A stretch of DNA of 64,000 nt from Micromonospora thermarum (GTDB lineage: Bacteria; Actinomycetota; Actinomycetes; Mycobacteriales; Micromonosporaceae), in contig NZ_JAATEO010000008.1 of NCBI RefSeq assembly GCF_012034245.1, forward strand, positions 1 to 64,000, written 5' to 3'. Shown in pieces: positions 58,304 through 64,000 of the stretch. The translations under genes were made by a program, and so were the position numbers. The notes beneath the pieces were generated by a model. That model did no database searches. It saw only the letters and a program-made list of their open reading frames with translations, and had not been told where the DNA came from. Position 1 is the stretch's first letter; each line of letters starts with the position of its first letter.

Positions 58304-59000
58304 TCACCGGCGCAGCAGGCGGAACAGGACCAGCCACTGCTCGGGCAAGACGTGCCCGACCGGCGTGGCCGGGTCCAGGCGGGTGGCGCGCAGAGCCGCC
58401 GCCGGGCGGGCGCGCGGGTGGTGCCGACCCAACGACGCCGCGAGCGAGCCGCCGGCGCCGTCGAAGCCCAGCTCCACCATCCGGCGGTACGCGGGCAGCT
58501 CCGCCGCCGGCAGCAACGGCTCGCCGCGGCGCTCGATCCGCAGGATGCCGGCGTCGACCCGGGGCACCGGCGCCGGCGGGCGTACTCGAGCTGGGTGGGC
58601 AGGGTCGCGGCGCGCAGGGCGGGGGCGGTCAGGCACCACCGCACCACGGCGGCGGTCAGCGACCACGGGATGTTGCCGACCACCTCGAACGGCTGCCGGG
58701 CGGCGCGGCGGCCAGGAAGTCCGCCTGCCGGTGCGTCACGTTCGGCAGGGCGGCCCTGACCCGGGCCAGCTCGGCACCGGCCGTCGGGTCCACCTCGTAC
58801 GCGGCCAGGTGCCGGCAGCGGGCGGCGAGCGGACGGGTCAGCTGGCCGCGTCCGGCGCGCACCTCCAGCAGCAGGCCGTCCGGGTCGGGGCGGGCCGCCC
58901 GGACCAGCCGGGCGATCGCGGCCGGGTCGGCGAGGAAGTTCTGGGAGAGTACGCGACGGGACCGGTCGCGTTCGGTTGCTCTGGTACGGCGGGGCGCCAC
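58304..59000 (-). pseudogene. Broken 23S rRNA adenine-N6 methyltransferase (erm type)
   Basis: Three fragments in three frames add up to one Erm-like protein. Fragment 1 (from GTG 59000) has RRVLSQNFLADP, LLEVRAGRGQLTRPLA (Arg where the SAM loop normally has Gly) and ending RQADFLAA. A one-base loss near 58703 shifts to fragment 2 with FEVVGNIPWSLTAAVVRW (the NIPW catalytic motif) up to TQLEYARR. A second break near 58570, with about 28 codons missing, shifts to fragment 3, PVPRVDAGILRIERRGEPLL to the C-terminus. Intact Erm methylates A2058 and gives macrolide resistance; this copy cannot be translated whole. Confidence 0.85.
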
Positions 59001-59050
59001 GGGTCGTCGTCCTGTCTGTCGCCTTGGCGACGTGGCGGACAGGCGGTCCG

Positions 59051-59107
59051 GGGCGTCTGTGCCGAAGTCCCGGCGCGGCCGGGCGGTGACATCGGCACAG
59101 GCCCTGA
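59051..59107. repeat. Palindromic element of the AGGGCNTGT family (decayed copy)
   Basis: GGGGCGTCTGTGCCGAAGTC on the left and GACATCGGCACAGGCCCT on the right form an imperfect inverted repeat. Read from the right end (AGGGCCTGTGCCGATGTC) it resembles the ends of the elements at 5645 and 60324. The gap 59001-59358 holds this element and one GATCAAGAGGTTT palindrome, no gene. Confidence 0.5.
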
Positions 59108-59264
59108 GGGCGCCGGTCCGGGTGATCGGGACACGGACGGCCCTGGGGGCGACGGCGCGGGACGGTCTCGACGCACGGGGCCGGTCACCTCGGGCGGTGG
59201 CCCGGGTGCACCGGTCGCGGCGGCCCACCCGGTGCTCGGCCGGGACGGGGACGCGGTGCTTGCG

Positions 59265-59324
59265 GTGATCAAGAGGTTTGGGCCGCGACACGCCGGCGCG
59301 ACCGCCGGAAACCTCTTGATCGAC
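59265..59324. repeat. Dispersed palindrome, GATCAAGAGGTTT family, copy 2
   Basis: GTGATCAAGAGGTTTGGG on the left pairs with CCGGAAACCTCTTGATCGAC on the right around about 22 bases. The core of 13 bases is the same as in the copy at 50523-50583. It lies 35 bases beyond the stop of the oxidoreductase gene and could act as its terminator. Confidence 0.75.
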
Positions 59325-59358
59325 GCTTACGGGGGGCTGGTCGGGTGGGGCGGGTGGG

Positions 59359-60267
59359 TCAGGCGGGGACGTCGACTGTGCGGGCTTCGCGGCGGGCGGT
59401 CTCGGCCGCTTCGAGGACGGCGACCACCTCGCGGCCGAAGCGCACGTCGCAGCGGTGGTCGCGGGTGCCCGAGTCGATCTCCTCCAGCAGTTGGTCGATC
59501 GCCGTCCCGTACGCGTCGGCCACCGTCCCCTTGCCGAGCGGGGCGGTCTCGATGCCGCTGACGCCGTAGAAGCGCAGATCCCGCGTGACCGCCTCGCCCG
59601 GCGCGTCCAGGGTGAGCGAGACGCTGCTGGTGGCACCGCCGTCGTGGGTGAGCAGCAGGTGCACGAGCCCACTCGGGCCGTCCATGGCGGCCACCCGGGT
59701 CACCCGGCCCAGCACCGGCAGGATGATGGACAGCGCGTGCGGGCCGACGTCCCAGAGGGCGCCGTGCTGGCGCCGCCACGCGGAGCCCCCGTACGGGTTG
59801 CCGGGCTGGTAGATCGAGGCGAAGAAGGTGGCGGTGCAGTGCTGCCAGCCCTCCTCGGCGGCGGTGGCGGCGAGGAACGTGGTGACGTTCGGGTGGTACC
59901 GCTGGGTGAAGAAGATCAGGGAGGCGACGCCGGACGACTGCGCCGCGGTGACCACCCGGTCGGCGTCGGCGACGCTCAGCGTGAGCGGCTTGTCCAGCAG
60001 CAGGTGCCGCCCGGCGGTGGCCGCGCGGACCGCGATGTCCGCCTGCACGTCGGGCGGAAGGGCGACCGCGACGGCGTCGGACGCGTCGATGAGCGCGTCG
60101 ACGTCGTCGAACGCGGGCACGCCGTACCGCTGCGCGAGCGCGGCGGCCTTGGCCGGGTCCCGCCCCCAGACGCCGACGAGCGTGGTCCGGGGATGTGCCT
60201 TCAGCCCCGCGCCGTGCGTCTCCGCCGCCCAGTGCCCGGTGCCGAACAAGCCGAACCGCACCACCAC
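59359..60267 (-). CDS. Gfo/Idh/MocA-family oxidoreductase
   Basis: A protein of about 302 residues. The Rossmann motif is FGLFGTGHWA, the family EKP-type motif is LLLDKPLTLS (Asp replacing Glu) and WDVGPHALSIILPVLG is the substrate-side helix with the conserved His. These enzymes oxidise or reduce sugar-like substrates with NAD(P); which one is unknown. Three GTG codons in a row (60267, 60264, 60261) can start it; the first has a GGGGGT stretch at proper distance. Confidence 0.85.
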   Translation of the reverse strand: MVVRFGLFGTGHWAAETHGAGLKAHPRTTLVGVWGRDPAKAAALAQRYGVPAFDDVDALIDASDAVAVALPPDVQADIAVRAATAGRHLLLDKPLTLSVADADRVVTAAQSSGVASLIFFTQRYHPNVTTFLAATAAEEGWQHCTATFFASIYQPGNPYGGSAWRRQHGALWDVGPHALSIILPVLGRVTRVAAMDGPSGLVHLLLTHDGGATSSVSLTLDAPGEAVTRDLRFYGVSGIETAPLGKGTVADAYGTAIDQLLEEIDSGTRDHRCDVRFGREVVAVLEAAETARREARTVDVPA

Positions 60268-60322
60268 GAGAACCCCCAAGCCGTCGTCCCGCCGCAGCAC
60301 CTCGCGGCCCCTCGATCATGCT

Positions 60323-60400
60323 AGGGCCTGTGGAGAAGTCCCGGCGCGAGTCGCGCCGAGGCCCACGCGGCGATCCGGCAAGGCGGAGAGTGGACCGGAT
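60323..60400. repeat. Element of the AGGGCNTGT family, one end recognisable
   Basis: TAGGGCCTGTGGAGAAGTCC at 60323 matches the end of the element at 5645, and GGCAAGGCGGAG near 60378 matches its interior. The other end is not evident, so the copy is partial. The gap 60301-60596 also contains the inverted repeat at 60447-60521 and a promoter region. Confidence 0.5.
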
Positions 60401-60446
60401 ACCGGCGCGGGCAGTCGGGGGAGGTAACGGGAAGCTGCTCGGCCGG

Positions 60447-60521
60447 CTGTCGAGCTGCCCCGTTCATGAGACCACCCTGCGGGCGCCCCTCAGCGGTCGC
60501 ACAGATGGGGCAGCTCGACAG
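60447..60521. repeat. Spaced perfect inverted repeat with GTCGAGCTGCCCC core
   Basis: CTGTCGAGCTGCCCC (60447-60461) and GGGGCAGCTCGACAG (60507-60521) are perfect 15-base arms around 45 bases. It could be a further repeat family or a regulatory hairpin before the small membrane protein genes; only one copy is in the window. Confidence 0.65.
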
Positions 60522-60568
60522 GCTCTCCCACATCTCCCTCGCCGGCGACCCGCGCCCGTACGACATCG

Positions 60569-60590
60569 CTACTACGCGGATTAGTAGAGT
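60569..60590 (+). promoter_or_regulatory. Leaderless-type promoter with BlaI-like operator
   Basis: TAGAGT at 60585-60590 lies six bases before a GTG (60597). It overlaps the palindrome CTACTA-N7-TAGTAG at 60569-60587, a pattern like BlaI/MecI-family operators (TACTA...TAGTA). No BlaI gene is adjacent, so a regulator would act in trans. Inference from motif only. Confidence 0.45.
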
Positions 60591-60596
60591 GTGGCG

Positions 60597-60629
60597 GTGA
60601 CCGAACCGCGCTCCCGGTGGGCCCGATGA
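60597..60629 (+). CDS. Possible ten-codon leader ORF coupled to the membrane protein gene
   Basis: GTG at 60597 reads ten codons (MTEPRSRWAR) to a TGA whose first bases overlap the next ATG (ATGA at 60626-60629). It begins at the place expected for a leaderless transcript from the TAGAGT box. It may be a true leader peptide with three Arg codons and a Trp codon, or only the way ribosomes reach the next start. Confidence 0.35.
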   Translation: MTEPRSRWAR

Positions 60630-61021
60630 CCAGCGCCGCACCGGCCGGATCGCCGGTGGACGGGCTGCTCGCCGTCGCCGCCATCGTGCTGTCCCTGCTC
60701 GTCGCGGCGTGGGCCCTGGTGGCCACGCTGCGGCACCGCGCTCCCGACCGGGTGCAGTTCACCGGCCTGGCCGCGCTGGAGGCGGTCCTGCTGGTGATGG
60801 CCGTGGTGGCACTGGTCGCCCTCGCCGGGGGCGAGCGGCCGGGCGAGCCGGGCGCCTTCGCGGGCTACCTGGTGACGCTGGTGTGCCTGCCGCCGCTGGC
60901 CTGGGTGCTGGCCCGGATGGAGCCGACCCGCTGGGGCTCGGCGATCGTCTGCGCGGTCTGCCTGGTCGCCCCGGTGGTGGTGGTCCGGCTCCAGCAGACC
61001 TGGGCGGTGCTCGGTGGCTGA
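60626..61021 (+). CDS. Small membrane protein, four spans, unknown function
   Basis: A 131-residue protein with four hydrophobic segments (about 12-34, 44-66, 76-92 and 100-120). ATG 60626 overlaps the end of the short leader ORF; GTG 60617 is an alternative. The next gene overlaps by eight bases. I do not recognise the family; such pairs of small integral membrane proteins occur in Micromonosporaceae genomes without assigned role. Confidence 0.7.
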   Translation: MTSAAPAGSPVDGLLAVAAIVLSLLVAAWALVATLRHRAPDRVQFTGLAALEAVLLVMAVVALVALAGGERPGEPGAFAGYLVTLVCLPPLAWVLARMEPTRWGSAIVCAVCLVAPVVVVRLQQTWAVLGG

Positions 61022-61433
61022 GGCGCCGGCCGCGGAGCGCACGCGGACCAACGCCGGCCCGGGCCGGCTGCTGATCGCCGTCTACCTGTTGTTCGCGATC
61101 GCCGCGACCAGCCGCGCCGGCCTCCAGATCGCCACCAAGTTCGACGAGGCGCCGGTCGCGTACCTGCTCTCCGCGCTCGCCGCGGCGATCTACATCGTGG
61201 CGGCGGTGGGTCTGGCCCGCGCCGGTGCCGCCGGCCGGCGGGTAGCGCTGGCCTGCTGCAGCGTGGAACTGGCCGGTGTGGTCGGTGTCGGGGCGTTCAG
61301 CCTGGCCCGGCCGGACCTGTTCCCGGACGAGACCGTCTGGTCCGGCTTCGGCAGCGGGTACGGCTACATCCCGCTGGTCCTGCCGGTGCTCGGCCTGCTC
61401 TGGCTCTGGCGCACCCGCCACGCTCCGGCCTGA
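61014..61433 (+). CDS. Small membrane protein, four spans, unknown function
   Basis: A 139-residue protein with four membrane spans (about 18-36, 48-68, 76-97 and 115-133) and a loop with FPDETVWSGFGSGYGY before the last. It resembles widespread uncharacterised actinobacterial membrane proteins that end in LLWLWRT. GTG 61014 lies inside the preceding gene (eight-base overlap), so the two are coupled and may form one complex. Confidence 0.75.
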   Translation: MAEAPAAERTRTNAGPGRLLIAVYLLFAIAATSRAGLQIATKFDEAPVAYLLSALAAAIYIVAAVGLARAGAAGRRVALACCSVELAGVVGVGAFSLARPDLFPDETVWSGFGSGYGYIPLVLPVLGLLWLWRTRHAPA

Positions 61434-61442
61434 CCCGCTTAT

Positions 61443-61467
61443 GCCCCCGCGCCCGGGGCGCGGGGGC
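61443..61467. terminator. Bidirectional hairpin terminator
   Basis: GCCCCCGCGCC and GGCGCGGGGGC are exact 11-base arms around CGG, between the convergent membrane protein and SDR genes. Confidence 0.8.
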
Positions 61468-61482
61468 GGACAGCGGGAGCGG

Positions 61483-62241
61483 TCAGTCCTTCGGGCCGCC
61501 CGCGACGTAGATGACCTGACCGGACACGAAGGACGCGCCCTCGCTGGCCAGGAACGAGATCGTGTGCGCCACGTCCTCGGGGCGGCCCACCCGGCGGACC
61601 GGGATCTCCGCCTCGGCGTGCTTCTGCAGCGCCTCGAAGTCGACCTTCATGCGGGCGGCGGTCGCCGCGGTCATGTCGGTGACGATGAAGCCGGGGGCGA
61701 CCGCGTTGACCGTCACCCCGAACGGGCCCAGCTCGATGGCGAGGGTTTTGGTGAAGCCCTGGAGGCCCGCCATGGCGGCGGAGTAGTTCGCCTGGCCACG
61801 GTTGCCGAGCGCGGAGGTGCTGGAGAGGTTGACGATCCGGCCCCACTTCCGCTCGACCATGTGCTTCTGGGCGGCCTGGCTGAACAGGAACGCGCCGCGC
61901 AGGTGCACGCCCATCACCGTGTCCCAGTCGGCGTCGGTCATCTTGAACAGCAGGTTGTCCCGGAGCACGCCGGCGTTGTTGACCAGGACGGTGGGTGCGC
62001 CCAGCTCGGCGGCGACCCGCTCGACGGCCGCCTCCACCTGGGGGCGGTCGGACACGTCCGCACCGACACCGAGCGCCCGGCCACCGGCGGCGGCGATCGC
62101 GTCGACGGTCTCCTTGGTCGCGGACTCCTCGATGTCCACCACGGCCACGGCCAGCCCGTCGGCCGCCAGGCGCTTGGCGGTGGCCGCCCCGATGCCCCGC
62201 GCCGCACCGGTCACGATGGCGACCCGCTGCTCCTCCGACAT
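61483..62241 (-). CDS. FabG-like short-chain dehydrogenase with Met at the catalytic Lys position
   Basis: A 252-residue classical SDR. The cofactor loop TGAARGIG (11-18), NNAG, the catalytic Ser in NLSSTSALGN and Tyr153 are present, and the C-terminus ASFVSGQVIYVAGG is FabG-like. The active site reads NYSAAMAG: position 157, Lys in the YxxxK motif, is Met (codon ATG at 61773-61771, one base from AAG). Without the Lys normal proton relay and ribose binding should be weak. The closest family reduces 3-oxoacyl thioesters. It is monocistronic, convergent with the membrane proteins. Confidence 0.88.
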   Translation of the reverse strand: MSEEQRVAIVTGAARGIGAATAKRLAADGLAVAVVDIEESATKETVDAIAAAGGRALGVGADVSDRPQVEAAVERVAAELGAPTVLVNNAGVLRDNLLFKMTDADWDTVMGVHLRGAFLFSQAAQKHMVERKWGRIVNLSSTSALGNRGQANYSAAMAGLQGFTKTLAIELGPFGVTVNAVAPGFIVTDMTAATAARMKVDFEALQKHAEAEIPVRRVGRPEDVAHTISFLASEGASFVSGQVIYVAGGPKD

Positions 62242-62334
62242 GCCTACCTCCCGGTAACCTCACTGGATGCGCCACCCTAACCCGCGGCGGGGCCGGCGGA
62301 GCGCCGCCGATTCCGGGCTCCTCGCCGAGGGGCG

Positions 62335-63987
62335 TCAGAACCCGCGGCCCCGGCGCAGGCGGATCCAGCGGTAGCCGTAGCCGGCCAGCTGGAGGCGGTC
62401 CAGCTTGCCGACCGGCGCGTAGCTGCGGTCGCCCAGCACGTCGATCGGCAGGTCGGCCTCCGGCTCCAGGTGGCTCAGGTCGACCACGGCGTCCCCGGTG
62501 CCGAGGTTGTGCAGGAAGACCATCGTCCCGGTCGACCCGTCGGCCCGGTGCGCCAGCACCCCCGGCGGCGTCGGTACGTCGATGTGCGTGGTCGAGCCGG
62601 AGCCGATCTCGGGGGCCTCGCGGAGCGTACGGATCATGCGCTCGAACCACGCCAGCAGCGAGGTGCGGTCGGCCCGCTGGGCGGTGACGTTGACCTTCTC
62701 ATAGGAGAACTCACCCTTGTCGATCACCGGCCGGACGAGCTTCTCCGGGTCCGCCGTCGAGAAGCCCGCGTTGGGCTGGTACCTCCACTGCATCGGCGTA
62801 CGGATGGCCTGCCGGCCGGGCAGGGACAGGTCCTCACCCATGCCGATCTCCTCGCCGTACCGCAGCACCGGCGTGCCGCGCAGCGAGAACTGGAGCGAGT
62901 ACGCCAGTTCGAGACGCCGCCGGTCGTTGCCCAGCATCGGGGCCAGCCGGCGGCGGATGCCCCGATCGTAGATCCGCATGTCCTCGTCGGGGCCGAACTG
63001 GGCGTACACCTCGTTGCGCTGCTCCGCGGTGAGCCGGGACAGGTCGATCTCGTCGTGGTTGCGCAGGAACGTCGCCCACTGCCCGCCCTCCGGCAGCGCC
63101 GGGGTGTCGCGCAGCGCCTCGATCACCGGCTCCGGGTCCTGCCGGGCGAGGGCGAGCATGAGGCGCCCGTTCAGCATGAAGTCGAAGAGCATGTGCAGCC
63201 GGTTCGCCGACCCGCCGCTGTCACCGAAGAACGTCGGCAACTGGTCGGGCTCCACATTGGCCTCGGCGAGCAGGACGGCGTCGCCCCGGCGCCACTGCAC
63301 GTGCTGGCGCAACTCGGTGAGGAACTCGAAGTCCTTGGGCGAGTTCGGGTTGCCCGGCTCGGTCAGCTCGATGATGAACGGCGCCGCGTCCATCCGGAAA
63401 CCGGAGACGCCGAGCTGGAGCCAGAAGGACATGATCTTCTTGACCTCGGCCCGCACAGCCGGGTTGGCCATGTTCAGGTCCGGCTGGAACTTGTAGAACC
63501 GGTGGTAGTACCAGCCCTTCGCGGTCCGGTCGTAGGTCCACGTCTCGTGCTGCTCCCCGGGGAACACCATGCCCTGGTGGCGGTCCTCCGGCTCCTCGTC
63601 GGACCACACGTACCAGTCCCGGTAGGGCGAGTCCGGGGAGGAGCGCGCGGAGACGAACCACGGGTGCTGGTCCGAGGTGTGGTTGACGACCAGGTCGATG
63701 ATCACCCGGATGCCCCGGTTCTGCGCCTGGTGCAGCAGCTCGGCGAAGTCGCCGAGCGTGCCGAAGCGTGGGTCCACGTTGTAGAAGTCGGTGGCGTCGT
63801 ACCCGTCGTCCTTGTTGGGTGACGGGTGGATCGGGTGCAGCCACAGGCAGGTCACGCCCAGCCGGGCCAGGTAGTCGAGCCGGCCGATCAGCCCCCGGAT
63901 GTCGCCGACGCCGTCGCCGTCGGAATCCGCGTACGTGTCGATGTCGAGGCAGTAGACGACGGCCTCGGAGTACCAGCGGTCACCCAT
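62335..63987 (-). CDS. GH13 alpha-amylase family enzyme, trehalose synthase-like
   Basis: A 550-residue (beta/alpha)8-barrel protein. The conserved GH13 regions appear in order: DLVVNHTSDQHPWF, GFRMDAAPF (nucleophile Asp, about residue 200), LLAEANV (acid/base Glu, about 241) and FLRNHDEIDL (third Asp, about 313). The start WYSEAVVYCLDIDTYADSDGDGVGD and the B domain resemble trehalose synthase (maltose to trehalose) and its relatives, but some marker stretches differ, so a related transglycosidase or hydrolase is possible. It ends with a basic tail. The start lies 13 bases from the window edge and is complete. Confidence 0.87.
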   Translation of the reverse strand: MGDRWYSEAVVYCLDIDTYADSDGDGVGDIRGLIGRLDYLARLGVTCLWLHPIHPSPNKDDGYDATDFYNVDPRFGTLGDFAELLHQAQNRGIRVIIDLVVNHTSDQHPWFVSARSSPDSPYRDWYVWSDEEPEDRHQGMVFPGEQHETWTYDRTAKGWYYHRFYKFQPDLNMANPAVRAEVKKIMSFWLQLGVSGFRMDAAPFIIELTEPGNPNSPKDFEFLTELRQHVQWRRGDAVLLAEANVEPDQLPTFFGDSGGSANRLHMLFDFMLNGRLMLALARQDPEPVIEALRDTPALPEGGQWATFLRNHDEIDLSRLTAEQRNEVYAQFGPDEDMRIYDRGIRRRLAPMLGNDRRRLELAYSLQFSLRGTPVLRYGEEIGMGEDLSLPGRQAIRTPMQWRYQPNAGFSTADPEKLVRPVIDKGEFSYEKVNVTAQRADRTSLLAWFERMIRTLREAPEIGSGSTTHIDVPTPPGVLAHRADGSTGTMVFLHNLGTGDAVVDLSHLEPEADLPIDVLGDRSYAPVGKLDRLQLAGYGYRWIRLRRGRGF

Positions 63988-64000
63988 GCCTCAGGTATGT

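Overview
The window is a very GC-rich actinobacterial chromosome segment. Gene content and dispersed repeat types suggest the Micromonosporaceae, probably Micromonospora or a close relative; this is an inference, because no rRNA or species marker is present. Its backbone is the conserved actinobacterial block argS-lysA-hom-thrC-thrB-rho-rpmE-prfA-prmC-tsaC-glyA-atpI-atpBEFHAGDC-(DUF2550)-(adenosyltransferase)-murA, the order also known from Mycobacterium tuberculosis. Here it reads leftward from about 48 kb to 6.7 kb. Bacterial SD sites, ATGA/TGATG overlaps and TANNNT boxes a few bases before starts (leaderless-type promoters) are common.

Layout. 0-6.7 kb: a secreted polysaccharide deacetylase, a duplicated Cys-rich DUF1540 protein, an ethylmalonyl-CoA mutase-type B12 enzyme, a drug-type ABC exporter pair and 3-hydroxybutyryl-CoA dehydrogenase. 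6.7-20.2 kb: murA, a B12 adenosyltransferase, a VOC protein, the ATP synthase operon and glyA. 20.2-30.4 kb: an SDR protein, a class A PBP, a tyrosine phosphatase, tsaC, prmC, a diguanylate cyclase, prfA, rpmE and a T4-type polynucleotide kinase-phosphatase. 30.4-48 kb: a frameshifted glycosidase-phosphoesterase gene, rho, threonine/lysine genes interrupted by an MFS and an RND exporter, and argS. 48-58.3 kb: a DUF3105-DUF305 pair, a winged-helix protein, tRNA-Arg(CCG), a LigD-type polymerase, an MFS/HxlR pair, a TetR/MMPL pair and an erythromycin-esterase-family protein. 58.3-64 kb: a dead erm methyltransferase, an oxidoreductase, two small membrane proteins, a FabG-like SDR and a GH13 enzyme.

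How the parts relate. The amino-acid genes feed aspartate-family synthesis and translation. The release factor, its methylase PrmC, L31 and TsaC form a translation group. The B12-dependent mutase, the adenosyltransferase and the 3-hydroxybutyryl-CoA dehydrogenase fit C4 acyl-CoA (ethylmalonyl-CoA pathway) metabolism. The conserved block has been opened at several places: thrC/thrB by two exporters, rho/rpmE by the glycosidase and RNA-repair genes, prfA/prmC by the cyclase, and atpD/atpC by an LCP gene. The right third is an accessory drug-response zone with three exporters or their regulators, an esterase and a broken erm.

The most unusual features are the split atp operon with a short epsilon subunit, the chromosomal T4-Pnkp homologue, a MurA with Asp at the catalytic Cys position, murA and the adenosyltransferase sharing bases of their start codons, a FabG-like protein with Met for the catalytic Lys, tandem TetR operators at a stop codon, and at least three families of dispersed palindromes, one of which supplies stop codons to neighbouring genes.
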